Of a stretch of 64,000 nt of DNA, positions 33,910-47,426 are shown in pieces. Position 1 is the stretch's first letter. Each line of letters begins with the position of its first letter. The notes below the pieces were generated by a model. The model saw only the letters and a program-made list of their open reading frames with translations. It searched no databases and was not told where the DNA came from. The DNA lies in NCBI GenBank assembly GCA_025449115.1, contig JAHLKC010000051.1:124001-188000 (forward strand), in the 5' to 3' direction. The position numbers and the translations under genes are program-made. This DNA is from Chytridium lagenaria. Its lineage: Eukaryota; Chytridiomycota; Chytridiomycetes; Chytridiales; Chytridiaceae.

Positions 33910-36900
33910 CTAGTCATCTTCATCGTCTTGGTCGGTGGGGGTGATTATGGGTCTTCTGTGGGTTCCAGCCTTGGCTGATTCAGTCCTTGCTGATGTGACT
34001 TGCTCGCGTCTCTCGCGGGATGTACTTCTTTTTCTCCTTGAAGGAGGAGCTGCAGCAGGTCGTTCCTCCTCATCTTCAGCCTCACGTGGGCTTCGAGTTG
34101 ATTTTGAAATCCGGTTTGGAACACGCTTCATGCAGAGGTCGTCTTCGTTTAAAAGCTCGGCAAACCTAAGCTTCTTTGAATAGGGTGATGACCGTCCATC
34201 CCGTCCAGCTGCTGCTGCTCGTGGAATATCGTCCATCATTGAATTCACGCTGATGGCCTCAAATCCTCTAAACTTGGCCTCAAGCCTTTGGTTGGAGCGC
34301 TGTATGGATAAAAAACAACAGCAATCAATATATGATGCTATTGAAGATATATATATATATATAAAACACGTTAGAGTTAAAAGATGTCCCACCTTTAGTG
34401 CCTCGACTTGCCTAAAAAGCTCATCCTTGAGGTCATGGCTCTCCTGCTGCCACGCACTCCTTCTCGCCCCCACCCCCACAGGTACAGCCCCAGTAACGGA
34501 CGAACCATGCATGTCTACAACACGTCTCACAGCATCTAACTCGGTCACCAATTTTTGAATATGTCGCTCATATCTTTCTCTCATATCCTGCTCATTTTGT
34601 TCCCTAGCCTTCTCAATCCTCTCACGCTCTCGCGACTGCTCTTCCAGTCGGACAGCCACCTTCCTCAACTTATCATCAAAAGACGCCTTGGCCCTAGCTT
34701 CGATTCCAATTAGCCTGCTTTCAGCCATTTGGAGCCTAGACTTGAGCGCCATATTCTCTTCCTCCAGTCCACCCATTCTCGCCCTCATGGCTTTACTGAG
34801 CTCTGGAGATTCCTGACTTTCAAGTTTTCGCTTTATAGCCGAATTCTCTCCCTCGAGGTTTCGCACCGTGATCATAATGTTGTGGAGTTCTTCACGTAGT
34901 TTATGCTTTGTACCACGTTCAGATTCAATAATATCTTGAAGCTCATGAACTTTCATGTCGGAGGCGCGGCGCTGGTGCTCAGTAAAACTTTCTCTTTCTT
35001 CAAGACGTTTACGAGCAGACGTGAGTGAAGCAATCTCTTCTTCAAGTTGTCGACGGACGCGGTCGGACCGCATCTCAACATCTCGTCGGTGATTTCTCTC
35101 TTCTTCCAGATTCTTCTCGAGAGTTTCTTCTCCTCCTGCCAGGCTTTCAAAGCGATCGGAGGAACTACTGGTATAGGAATATCAGAATCATCAAACTTTG
35201 TCTGGAGGTGGTGAAGCTTTGTGGTCGCTTCCTTGAGCTGCTTTGCGACGGCCAACGAGTCTCTCTCTGCTTGTGCAAGCGATCCTGTCCTCTTTTCAAG
35301 CTCTTCTACGAGTTTCTTCTTCTCAGCGTCCCACGACGTCCGTTCCGCCGAATCCCCGTAAGTATCATGCTTATGAAGATCCATTCTTGATCGCGACGAT
35401 AGTTCCTCACGAAGAGAATTACGTTCAAGCTCTAATCTTCTTTGAATGCCCAGTGCGTCTTCAAGCTCTGTCTTGAGACGTTTCATGAGCGCTTCTTGCA
35501 CTTGACCTGCAGAAGATACGTCGCGTCTTTCTTGCTCCAAGTAGGATTGTGCCTTTTCAAGTTGCGAAATTCGCGCTTTGCTTTCGTCAACAGCATCACG
35601 GAGATGGCGAACTTGATCTTCTAGACGATGATTCTCGGATTCAAGCTTTGTTCTCATTTGGGTGGCGGCGTAAAGTTCACCCTCAAGTTCCGTGCGGCGA
35701 CGGGTGAAGTTGAGGTCGCTGTCCACCAATTGTCTTTGAAGGGTTCTATTTGTGTCGGTTGCTTCGGTGAGTTTCTGCTGGAGATGCTCAGAGTTTCGTT
35801 TTAAATCAGAGCTTTCACTTTTGAGTGAGGCAACGGTGTCTGAGTTTCTTTTCAGCTCAGAGTTCTCTAATTTGAGAGACACCAAGTCACCTTGAAGCTC
35901 CTTAACTTTAAGTTCAAGATCTTGGGACCGTTTTTGGGCTTCGGACTTGACTTCAGCGAGTGCTTTCTCAGCCACTTGAATCCGAAGCTCTAGGTTTGTC
36001 TTCTCGGCAACGGCCTCTTCGAGCTGCTTCTTGATTTCTTCAACGAGCTTATCCCTTGCCTGAGCACCCTTCTCCTCACTTTGCATCTGCCCAACAATCT
36101 TCTCCTTCTCCTTTGAGACTTTAATTAGCGATTCTTCAAGCTGCTCAATCTTGGCTTCAGCCATTTGCAGGTTACCCTCCGTTTTCTGCAACTTTCCCTT
36201 CAACTCCTTTACCGCTGTATCTGAATCCTCGAATCCTTCCATTTTCTCCTTCAATACCCTCACTTCCTTCCCACCTCCTTCACCTTTTTAATCAAGCCCT
36301 CCTTCTCCTCCTCCAACACCTCACATCTCGCCAAACTTTCCGTCAACTCCTGCTGCACAACCCCCTTCCTCTTCTTCATTTCCTCAACAATCGCCTCCCG
36401 TTCCCCAATACTTCGTTCCGTCTCCTCCTTCAACATTTTCAACCGTCTCGTTTCCTTCTCAAACGCCTCCCTGACTCCATCCAACCCGTCTCCACCTCCT
36501 TTGAAGCAGACGATAACGTAATCTTTGAAGTCTGAATACTTCCTCTCGCTTCCGACACTCGCGTGGTCTGAGAATGGAGGAATTTGATAATCAACTCCTT
36601 TATCTCCGACTCCATCTCAACGTCAGCTGATATCTCTCGTTGTAACGACGCAATCCGCGTTAGATCTCGACCAAGTTCTTCACCGAGGACCCCAAGTCGA
36701 GACTCCACCGCGCGGACCTCAGCGTTGATAAACGACCTGATGTCGCGTAACGCAGACACAGCATCGTTTCCAGATATATCAATTGTGGATGAACTTTTCC
36801 CAACCGGGATCCCACGTCTCATCTCATTAATCTCCAGATGATCCGTTGGTGGTGATAAATCCACGAATGAAGATAATTTTGATCGGAGGTTATCGGTGCT

Positions 36901-39900
36901 TTTAAAGAAGCGTTCGGATTTCTTGCGTTCCGCTTCGAGATGTTTGGTGAGGGTTTGGAGCTTTACGGCGATGGTGTCACGGTCTTCGGTGAGAGTTGTG
37001 AGGGCGGTTTCTAAAGATGTGCAGCGGCTTTTGGTGTGAGTGAGAGAGGCGGTCAGCCGTGTTATTTCGGAAGTTGCATGATCCAGCTCGGATTGAAGAG
37101 TTATCCGTTGATTATCACTCTCCCTCAACTTTTTCTCAAAGTTGTTTTGCGTGTCCTGAAGGCGTCGTTCAATCTCTGAAGTCTCCTTGACGAGATGCTC
37201 AAGCTTCCTTTCTTTCTCTTTAACGCTTTGCCTTAACCCATCCACTTCATGGTGTTTCTCATCTTTGACACTCTCGTAATCTTCCTTCTGCTCCCTCAGC
37301 TGCCGCTTTAACTCTTTTACCTCCCTTCCTAACCCATCACTCTCAATTCTCAATTGATCAGCGCGTTTATCAGCTTCAATGACGCGACACGCCTTCTCCT
37401 CAAGCTGGAGCTTTGTCGTGTTGATCAACATCTCCTGGTCGAATTTTTCTTTTTCGAATTGACGAATTGTTTTTCGGAGGACTTCTATTTCTTCCTTTTT
37501 CATGTGAAGGTCTTTCTCGGAACGTTGCTTGAGCTCGGCTTCATTGGATTCAAGCTCGGAAAGTTGTGTCTTGTGCTTGATTGCGGCCACCTCCAACTCT
37601 CTTATGCGTTTTTGCTGGTCCGTGATGTCGGTTTGTGCGAGTTCGAGATCAGCTTCGGCTTTCAATTTGGCGGTCTCGAGATCACTGCATACAGCAAGTT
37701 GTTTCTCGTAAAGTGTTTTCAATGAGACGAGTTTCTCCTCTAACTCACACAAGCTCTGCAGAACCTTTTTATACTCTTCATCCCTCGCTCCCCTCATCTC
37801 CTTCTCCTCATCAAACTGCTGATGCAACAACTTGATCTCGTTCTCATAATATTGAATAATATCTTCACTAATCTCCTTCTTGAGCCCATCATCCTCGGTG
37901 CGGGTCCCCCTTTCAGAATTCTGTTTCATCACGACTTCCTTGATCTGGGTGCGCAATGCCTCAATCTGGGAATTCCGTGACTCAATTTGAAGATGAAGCG
38001 ACGATTTCTCCTCCATCACCGCATTCAAATCCGTCTGCAACTTTGACACATTCCGATGTAGCTTCTCCATCTGCATCATAGCATTCCTCAACTCCTCACT
38101 CCGTCTCACCCCATCCGTATCCTTTTCCTTCACAACCCCTTCAAGTTGTGCAGCCCTCACTTTCGCAGCCTCCAACTCCAACCCTACAATCGCCAATCTC
38201 TCTTCACAAGCCAACGTCGCCTTCTTCTCCATCTTCAACAGCCCAGCCAGCTCCTGCAACTCATCCGAAACCTCCTCACTATGGAACCTTGCCTCCTCAA
38301 TTTGTCGTTCAAGCGTGGCACGGTCTTCAGCTTCATGAGCTAACCGCTTTTGAAGCTCAAGACAATCTTCCTCAAGTTGCGTGCAGTAGACTTTGAACGG
38401 ATTTTCGTCATCTTCTACGTCAGAGGTGACACTTTCATCGTCAAGCATGTGGAGGGATTCCACACTTGCACCGTACCCCTTTAACAATTGACGCAAATAG
38501 CGGGTTTCGCGTTGGAACGCCGATTTGCGTTCAATTTCCGCGCTCAGGAGTTTTTTGGTTGCATCAAAGTTTCCATGAATCTCAGTAAGCTTTTGTGTGA
38601 ATTCGGTCTGGGAAGCCGCGTGGGAGCTTTTGGCGGTATCGAGTTGAAGCGTGAGCTCAGCGTTGGAGGTTTTCAGATCGGTGATTTGGTCCTCGAATTT
38701 TTTCAATTCGTCGGCATGAGCGGACTTCATGTCTTGTAAGAGGTTTTGGAGTTCTTGATTTGAGGTGTCTTGACGAAGAATCTCGTTGTCTGCTTTCAAG
38801 GCGTCAATTTGCTTTTTGAGGTCTATGGTTACGGTTTCAAGTTGTTTAAAGTCAAGTGACAGTGATTTGTTTTCTGAGATCGTCTCTTCAACCTTTTTCT
38901 GACTCTCGGAGAATTGGGTTTTAAGCTCTAATTTCTCACGGTTCAAGTTTTCAAGCTCCACCGTCATTTGCGTGATCACAGATTCTTTAGCTTTGAACTT
39001 TCTTCAGCGGTCTTTTTTTCGGTTTGCAGCGATTCTGACACTTGCTGAATGCGAGCTTTAAGGTCCGTCACTTCTTTCCCCTTCATATCCTCCACTTCCC
39101 CGATTTTTTTCCGGACACACTGCAATACATCCTCCACAGTGGGATCTAAGCTCTGCACGGGTTGACCATCAAGGCTTTGTTTTATCGACACCGCGAATGT
39201 TTGAATATGGGACACATCACGTTGTTTTGTCGCCAAAGCAATCTTTTGGAGAAGAGAGGCAATAGGGTGGGTGCCATCAAGCTTGGTTGTGACCTCATCA
39301 AGCTTAGTGAAAAACAAACGATGGTCGTCAACACCCAAAAGCTCGGCCAAGTAAGGTGAATCCTCGTTCCTTTCTTTCTTGATAGGTTGAGTAACTGATT
39401 GACGGAGAGGAAGTTCCGGAAGAGCAGAAAATTGACGGGGAGCGATGTCAACAGGAGATTCTTCAATGTCACTTTTGTCAAAGTTGTCGAGACCGCCGCT
39501 TAGCTTTGACTGTTCGTCCATTTCATCCAGTGTATGTGGTTGAAGTGAACCGGCTTCAGGGAGGGGAGATGCATCCCGTGCGTGATGGACGCTGGGATCT
39601 CAGAGATGGCGTCTACATCGCTGTCAAGGTCGAAGCTATCGAGATCGTGGCTTGTGTTGCTAAGGTGATCATGATCCTCTTTTTTGATAGAGACGCTTCT
39701 GGGTTTTAAGGAGGGAACCTTGGATGATGTTGCTTTTGACGAGATTTCTTTGTCCGAGACTCTATCAGAGGCCACTGATGACATCTCTTTGTCAGAGGCC
39801 TTTGATGAGATTTTGTCAGACACCTTTGACGAGACTTTGTCAGAACCCGACGCCAAAATTCTTTCTGAAGCTTTCGAAGATGTCGATTTCTTCCCTGATC

Positions 39901-42150
39901 TTGACGATGCATCTTTGGACGATTCACTCGATATAGATAGACTCGGTGATGAATCTGTGTCATTTTGGCTGGCGCTTTTTGAAGTTGCTTTGATGGATGA
40001 CGTGATTTGAGAGATTCCAGTAATTTCTTCTGTATCGATTCCAAGAGCGTCGAGAAGGTCTGTTTCGCCTGTTGCATTGGAGGACGTGGAGCGACGAGAT
40101 GATGGTTTTTTGGGTTTGCTTGAGCCCTTTGAATAAGTAAGTTTTGGTATATGATTTAGGAACTTACAGGCTGCGGTTGAAGTTCGACGATTTCGTCATC
40201 GGCTTCCTCCTCATCAAAATCCTCAATTTCACTTTCGAGTCATCGTCAGCAGTGGTTACCTTTTCAACACGTAAGTTATGTAAAAAAACAGGGCGGTTAC
40301 TTCTAATCCAGATCTTGGAGCTAATTGCTTAGCAATAGGAACGGAGAGCCTGAAACTTCCATCTTCTGACTGCTCCCTTATACTGGAAAGGGATTCGCTG
40401 GAGATAGATTTTGGGGATGCCTTCTTGGCGGCCGCGCGGTCTGCTTTTGAGAGACCGAGAGCAGAGAACATCTCAGAGTCGGATTCCTCGGATAAAGAGA
40501 TTTCGTTGGAAGGGTCCGATAAATCCAAGGAGCTCTAAGTATGTGTTAAAGATGGAGAGAAGGGTTTAGAGTTTACCTGTGGATCGTCTTCGCTCAGGTA
40601 CATGGATTCAAGTTCAAGTGGATCCCCTGGATTCCTCATCCCCTTCTTCTTCCCCTTCACCACCTTTTTCTTTGTATACTCAATCTCTCCCTCCCTCGCC
40701 TTCCCCTGCTGAACCCTCTTATTCCCACCCCAAAATCCACCGTCTCAATCGCGGTTTCCTCTGCAGGGACGGGGGTGGTTCCACGACTCGCTTCCTTGAA
40801 TTCGAGGAAACTTTTCTTGCCAAGTTCCTCTCGAGCCTCCTTTTCTAGCATCTTGACGGTGAGAAGGTCGATGAGGTCTTGGTTGTTGTGCTGTCGGGAA
40901 ATTCGGGAAAGGGCGGATTTTTGGTTGACGTCGAGGAGGGAGGGGTCGGCGCCGCGTTGGAGGAGGAGTTTGACGGTTGTAGGGAGGCCATGTTCTGCGG
41001 CGAGATGGAGGGCGGTGCTGTGGATAGTGTTAGTAAATATACTAAACGTTTATATAGAAATGGTTATGTACCTCTTATCTTCATAAGCTGCATGATTGAC
41101 GGGAACGCCAAAATCGATCAGAGTTTCAACGAGACTCTCATCTTTGATGCGAATGGCGTGTTGAAGATAAGAGAGTCCGGACTTTTAAGTGATGTTAAAA
41201 TATGAAGCACTCAATTGACTCATTACCTTATCAATGTGGTCGGGAGTGGTGGAATGGCTGATTAAAAACTTTAGACATTCTTTGTTTCCAGTGAGCATGG
41301 CATAGTGAAGGGACGTGCAGCCCAGTAGATCCGCAGAATCAGGGTTCGCGCCGTGTTCTATTAGGAGTTTGATCATGTCTAGATGACCCCGAATAGCCGC
41401 CTAGTAGTTGAAAGTAAGAAATTAAGCCTGTATGATGCAAGATTCGTAAAATTCAGTAGTAGGAGTGATAGCATCAAGAATGCTGCCAGGTAGCAGCAGC
41501 AGTAATATCTTATACCCTCGTAGCATGTCTACATCTCGGACCCGCTTCGCAGGAAAGCTCGTTCACAACATAGCCACTTACCAAAGTTAAAGGCGTTCTA
41601 TTTTCCTGGTTTAACGCATCCACACTACACTTTTTCAGCGGCGACGTTGCAAACTCTGCAATCTTCTTTGCATCCTTCCCGCTCACAGCCTTTCCGGGAT
41701 CCAGCAACACCTCTGCAATTTCCATCATATTCTCCTCTGCCGCAACATGCAAAGCCGAGAACCCATGAAACGTATCCATTTTATTCACATCCCTCTTCCG
41801 ATCCGCTACAAGCGCCTTCACCTTCTTCACATCCCCCGCATACACGGCTTTTGAAGAGAATTGAGCTTCTTGGGCTCAACGGGGGACGGCGTTTTCGGAT
41901 CGACGGTGAGGATGTCACCTTGGAGGGTATTGATTTGGAGATGGGTGCGGGATTTGGAACGTTTGGATATAATACTGGAGAGGGATCCGCTTGTAGACAT
42001 TGAGGAAGAGACGGATTGAGTGCGAATACGGGATTTGGAGGCAGAGGCGGAGGGGGTGTCGACTTGTGAGGTATTTGCGGATTTGGTGCTGCCTGAGAGT
42101 GACATGCTGCTTAGCTTGAGGGAGCCAAACATGCTGCCGGCCTTCTTCAT
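33910..42150 (-). CDS. Giant ankyrin-repeat plus coiled-coil protein
   Basis: Starts at 42150 with a Ser/Thr-rich basic head (MKKAGSMFGSLKLSSMSLSG). Ankyrin repeats follow over several exons: FSALHVAAEENMMEIAEVLL, LLIEHGANPDSADLLGCTSL, YLQHAIRIKDESLVETLIDF and STALHLAAEHGLPTTVKLLL (41845 to about 40860). Next come Ser/Asp-rich acidic linkers (40528-39520). Then about 1,700 residues of almost continuous heptad-like coiled coil, rich in Glu, Lys, Leu and Gln (39520-34400), and a basic Arg/Ser tail ending at TAG 33910-33912. The layout suggests a long structural or tethering protein of cytoskeleton or centrosome type, but no named orthologue is recognised. Single-base frame breaks at about 39505, 38985, 36465, 36265 and 35060 separate otherwise continuous coding blocks. 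Confidence 0.75.
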
Positions 42151-42237
42151 TCTGAGAAGAAGGGGCTCTTGTCAGGTAATAATGTCAAAGTGTGGGTTTG
42201 TTTTGAAAGTTTGGAATCTGACAAGTTTTGGTTGAAG

Positions 42238-44406
42238 ATGGAGGATGAGGAGCAACACGGTTATGGCCATGACGGGGAGGAGGAGGATGGGGATGAGCGG
42301 GATGAGGGCCTTGGAGGGAAAGAAGGGCGTGAGGATTATTATGAGAGTGGATATGGAGGGGGGGAGGAGGGAGAGGAGTCTCCAGATGGAGAGGACGGAA
42401 ATACAGACAATGATGCTTCAAACTCTATGCAAGTCATTGATTTTTTGGACAGTTATCTGCAGGCATGCTCGTTCAAGCAGCTACCTGGTAAATACACAGA
42501 ATCTTCTACTCTCCTGCTTTTTATCCATCTAAAACTACTTATGTACAAGTCGTCCCCCATCTCCAGGCAAAGTTACAAGAAGCTATAGACGGAGGGTAAA
42601 AACACTCAAATCACCACCTGCATTATATATTAACAAAGACCATAGAGCCCTGCCAAAAATATTTGACCTTAATGGGAACCACCCCAACATCCGTAACATC
42701 CGTCTCACCGATGACTACGCAGAACTCCTGACAGCCCCACTTTCTGCCATCAACTTTCTTCAAGAACTTGACCTCTCGTTTAATGAAATAGGTGACCGAG
42801 GTGCTCGAGCTATAGCTGGATTTCTCAAGGTCTCTCCCACTCCGCCTCCACATACCGTTTTTTTCTTTCATTAATGATTGATGATAGGATGATAAGTACT
42901 TGAAGGTCCTTAAACTCAACTCGAATTCAATCAAGGCTGAAGGTGGAATGGCGATTGCCAAGGCGTTGAATATTAATGAGACTTTAACGTTTATTGATGT
43001 GGGGGATAATGAGATTGGAGATGTTGGTGGGATGGAGTTTGCGGCGATGCTTCAGGTATTTATGAGTGGTTTTATCGAATTTTTTATACAAGTTGATTTT
43101 CTATACCTAACGAGTTTTACAACTTTTCATACCATTCTATTACTATCATATCCAACACTTTTTCTCCTACTACCATACACTCACATCTCCCAAACTTCGA
43201 TCAACACCTCCGCTACACTCCATCACCCCTCCCACGTCAAACTCTAATCCTTTCTTCCAGATCAACACCACCCTCACCCACCTCCACCTCAAAGGCTCCT
43301 CTCTCGGCCGCAACATCCCTAATAGCCCTATTCACAGTCCTCCAAAACAACACTACCATCACGCATCTCGATCTCTCAAACAACGAGTCTCATCACAGCA
43401 GGTCCTCCCAGTCCCTCCAGAACGATCTCATCATGCATCTTGCGAGAATGTTGAAGATGAATCGAGGGATAAAGGTTATGGGATTGAGAAAGTTTGGGGT
43501 CACGGATTGGAGTATGACGGATTGTTTGGCGATGGCTGTGAAGGTTAATATGGGCGTGAAGGAGTTGGATTTGAGTTGGTGAGTTGTATTTCTTTCTTGT
43601 TGTTTTTTTGTTTTTTTTTGTTTTTGCAGTGTTTCGAAAAAGTTATATTGTATTGTTTTTTATTATTCGTGGTGTTTCCCAATAATTTTGGGGTTTAGTC
43701 AAAACAATTAAAACGTTCACGTTTACATCGGCTATTAAAAGGCAAATCTAATCAAGCATTCCTTATTCCCCCTCATTATAGCAATCGCATCACCCGCGAC
43801 GGTGGTGTCTCCCTCTGCCAAGCCCTCTACAAGCACTCCTACATAAGTCGTCTCAATCTCAGCTGCTGCTCGATCCAAGATCAAGGAGCCGAAGCCGTCT
43901 CCCTCATGCTCCTCTACAACAAATGTCTTAGTCGTCTCTTTCTAGACCACAACAATATCTCAGGAAAGGGTATCCGAGCCCTCGCTCATGCCATCACTAA
44001 AAATCATACCATCACTCATTTGACGCTGTGGGGGAACGTGTGGGATGTGGAGGCTTGTGAGGTAAATGAGACCGATTTTTTCTTCTTTTTTATTAATGAA
44101 TGAATGGTAGGCGTTTTCGACGTTGGTTGGAGGACCTTTTCGGGTTGTAAAAATGGCGGGAGATGCAGAAAAACACGGTAAAGAGCAATTGTTCCCCCCT
44201 CTCCACATTCCCTAATATCCGCTCCAACCGAGAATCACCCCGCGTCAATATTAATTTCAATTATATTTTGTCTACTCAGAGGCCGGCAAAGTCAACGAAA
44301 AAGAAAAACCACCTTCACCCGTCTCCAACCTCAAAACGTCGACGTCGTCTTTTACTCTGTCGAAGGAGTTCTCCACGTTGCACGCAACACACAATTTATT
44401 CCATAG
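42238..44406 (+). CDS. RNI-type leucine-rich-repeat protein
   Basis: Begins 87 bp from the divergent ankyrin/coiled-coil gene. An acidic head (MEDEEQHGYGHDGEEEDGDE) and one helix (MQVIDFLDSYLQACSFKQLP) lead into about nine 28-residue LRRs of ribonuclease-inhibitor type. Examples are LQELDLSFNEIGDRGARAIA, LKVLKLNSNSIKAEGGMAIA, TFIDVGDNEIGDVGGMEFAA, SRLNLSCCSIQDQGAEAVSL and SRLFLDHNNISGKGIRALAH. Introns interrupt at regular repeat boundaries (for example after GFLK near 42830 and after AAMLQ near 43055). The last exon probably reads NVDVVFYSVEGVLHVARNTQ and stops at 44404-44406. One frame break near 43315 lies inside an LRR. The role is unknown; such proteins are protein-binding scaffolds. Confidence 0.72.
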
Positions 44407-44566
44407 ATTTACATTCCCTTTTTTCAGACAACCGTAACCAGAAATTAAATTAAAAAAAGCCCTCTATCCTCTTTGTCCCCATTCACGTAAATCCTTACAA
44501 CGAAGATAATTAAGAAGAAAAAACCGATCCATCGTTTTTTGTGCCCTTCTTTCCCTTCCACAAACC

Positions 44567-46250
44567 ATGCATCTCCTTGCTCTCGTCGCCGTCGGTCTCA
44601 TCGTCACCACAAAGGTGAGAGCGCAACGCTCCTCGGGGGGTTGCGATGTCGTGCCTGACGGGTTATCCGCCTGCGCATCACCAACGTCTTTCCACATCTG
44701 TCATAAAAGAGGTACGAAATTAAAAAAACAATCGACCCCAAGTATTTATGTTTTTAACATTGTAAACACCAGCCCCTCTACCGTTTGCGTTTTCATGCCC
44801 TGAGGATGAGTACTGCTGTAACGGAGGTTGCAGCCCGAACCCTGTTTGCGAAAAATGGAATCCTTGTTCCGAGACAGAAGTCGGGATCGCATGTGTTGAC
44901 ATTACATCCTTCAAGCATTGCGTGAATAACAGTAACCCCTGCCTTTCATCCTTCACTCTAACAACCTCTTTAGAATTCTACTGGGAGAAACCGCAGCAAT
45001 GCGCTCCAGGAACACTCTGCTGCAACAATGCCTGTCTCCACGAAAACGACGACGCTTGTGACGCTGAGAAGGATAAGTATGAGGTCAGGAAACGCGAGTT
45101 GAGGGTGTTGTTGGAACGTGTTACGGGAGATGATGAATTTGATTATGCGAAATGGGAGATGGGGCCGGCGCAGTGGAAAGATTATTTTGGTAGAAAGGAA
45201 GTGACTTATAGGTCTCATGAAGTTTATGTTAATAAGAAGGTCGTGGGGTAAGTGCGCTCCTCCATCCCTCCCCCCCCAGCCTCTGTTTTTTACTCTAGTT
45301 TTTAATTCTTTCGTCGTTCATTAATTCATATTAATCATTATTCATCTTCATTTTCTCTTTTCTCTTCCTGGTCTGTTATTCCCGCGTTGTCTGCCCTTTC
45401 CTCACCGTTATCGACTGTTTTTTTTTTTTGTTGCAGCGTCTGGAACTTTGGATTCGCCTCTGGAGATTGCCAAGACGACATCATCAAAACCAACCGCGTC
45501 ATCTATCCCATCACCTCCACCGGTCTTCCAGCAGGTCCCCCCATTTTCGAAAAAATTCCACAAGATGAAGGTTACTCTGATGCTGTTCTCCGCTACGACC
45601 TTCTCATCACCGATGAAGAAGAATGGTAAAAACCTCCATTATTTATTCCCTCTACCTCCTAACTTTTCATCAGTCCAACAATTTCAATGAGCTTTTTGAG
45701 CAGAATGAGGAGAAGCTCGTGAAGAAGGGGTATTTTAATTGGCCGGTTGTACCAAGAGGCAGTCAAGGGTTGTGGATGATGCGCATAAAGAGAATTTCGA
45801 TGGCGCTTGTCAAAAGTTGACAAAGGGGACGTTGAAGACGGCTCATGGGTTCTATAAGTAATTCCTCTAAGAACCATTTACTCTTTTAACACAATGGTTT
45901 AGGGACTACCCCATCTGGTTTATCCGACTTGGTGCGATCCCCAACGTCTCTGAAGACAATGAGATCACGGCTGGGAATGCGGTATTTGATAAATGGGAGA
46001 ATGTGGCGGTGGATTCGGCTGTGAGTTTTGAGGAGGAAGGAACGTATACTGGATTTTACAAGTAAGAATTTGTTGTTTTTTTTTTTTTTTTGGTTTGGGG
46101 GACGGCATTAAACATGCATATTCGTCTAGGATTTTCACGGCAAAGGAGAAAGGGTTTAGGAGGTTTAATAGGACTGAGCTTTCAGAGTTGGAGGGATCTT
46201 GCGCGTCTAGAGTGTGGAATGCGAGGACGGCATTTGTTTCGAGTTGCTAG
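44567..46250 (+). CDS. Secreted cysteine-rich protein of unknown function
   Basis: Exon 1 (44567-44711) opens with a clear signal peptide, MHLLALVAVGLIVTTKVRAQ. A Cys-rich region runs across exon 2 (44773-45247) with pairs such as EYCCNGGCSPNPVC and GTLCCNNACLHENDDAC. A Trp/Tyr-rich domain follows in exons 3 onward (WNFGFASGDCQDD, IWFIRLGAIPNVSEDN), ending CASRVWNARTAFVSSC and TAG at 46248-46250. At least six exons are needed. Joining exon 3 to exon 4 (about 45625/45672) and SQGLW to DDAHKENF (about 45775) each require a one-base frame change. No family is recognised. The exported, disulphide-rich character is compatible with a wall protein, enzyme or effector. Confidence 0.6.
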
Positions 46251-46458
46251 ATTTTTTTTTAAAAAAAAAATGGAGGCGTGGGGTGAGGGGGTTGAATTTT
46301 ATAGATTTAAACTTTTTTAAAAGGAACGTATAGAAAAATAAGTGTTTTTTTTGGAGCGTATTTCTCAAATAAAAATTCAAGTTTTTTTAAAAGCACTTGT
46401 TTTTCTGCAAGTCATCCGAACAAAATAACAAATTGTCCTTAATTGTTACAAAAAACCA

Positions 46459-47426
46459 AAATGCTTTCGTCCGAACTCAATCGCCCATCCTCCCCTCCCC
46501 TCACCTCCTTTGACCCAAACTCCTCACCCCAACAAAACTCCGCGGTCCACCCTCCGCGAACCCATTAAAACACCCAAACTATCCCCACCGTCCACCACCG
46601 CCTCTTCTCCTCCTCCTCCTCCTCCTCCCAGCTTCCGACACAAGACTCCCGTCCAGCATGGAATGGGGACACCCAAGTCCTGTTTCCGCAAATCGTCGTC
46701 AACGTCGCATCTGCGATCTCCGTCGACACCGAGACCGACGACGAGTAGGGAGGTGAATCAAATGAGAGGGAAGAGTCCTATAGGGGTTGTTGGGCTTTTA
46801 GCGGACATGAGGGGGTGTGAGTATAATACCTGTTTTGGTGATTTATTTATGTTTATTTTATTGTAATGTATGCGCGGTTGACCTAGTTATACGTTTGTTT
46901 TTTCTGGTAGATGTGTGCCAAGTAAATCTGGTTTCACCGATGCAGGAAGGAGGACTTGTTTGTAAAGTCGCCTAGTATGAATGTGCTGAATGAGGAGGCT
47001 CAGGGTCGACTCACGTTTTCGCACAACCTGAACGGAAGGAGTTTGATAAACCGGCTCAACGTAATCCTGGTATTTTATTCTATATACAATTCTTCTTCCT
47101 GTCGCTCACATCGTATTAGAAAGCATGGAGACAGAGTTACGGCGTCAATTAGAGGCAGAGAGACAACGGAGGTATGTTTGGGTATTTATTTTTGCGGGAG
47201 TTTTGAAACGCAATGTTGTAGATGTAAAGTTGAGAATGAGATGATGCAACTCAAGACCGTAACGAATAAGAAGATAAGGAGTCTTGAGCAGCAATTGCAG
47301 ATGGCACTTTCGGTTTGTTGATAACTTTTGGAGTAGGAAGATTGATGACTTTTGTCTTTTCTTTTTTAATAGATGTTGACGGATACGCAACGGAGGCTGA
47401 TTGCTGGGGTGGGAGAAATGAGTTGA
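46459..47426 (+). CDS. Small Pro/Ser-rich protein with C-terminal coiled coil
   Basis: The N-terminal half is disordered and rich in TP/SP sites (KTPRSTLREPIKTPKLSPPS, TPKSCFRKSSST), followed by SPIGVVGLLADM. Short exons then give LFVKSPSMNVLNEEAQGRLT and MMQLKTVTNKKIRSLEQQLQ, a likely coiled coil. The end is MLTDTQRRLIAGVGEMS and TGA at 47424-47426. The start (MLSSELNRPSSPPLTSFDPN) is joined to the rest only through a one-base frame change near 46535. The layout resembles small phosphoregulated cytoskeletal adaptors, but no orthologue is recognised. Exon ends are approximate. Confidence 0.5.
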
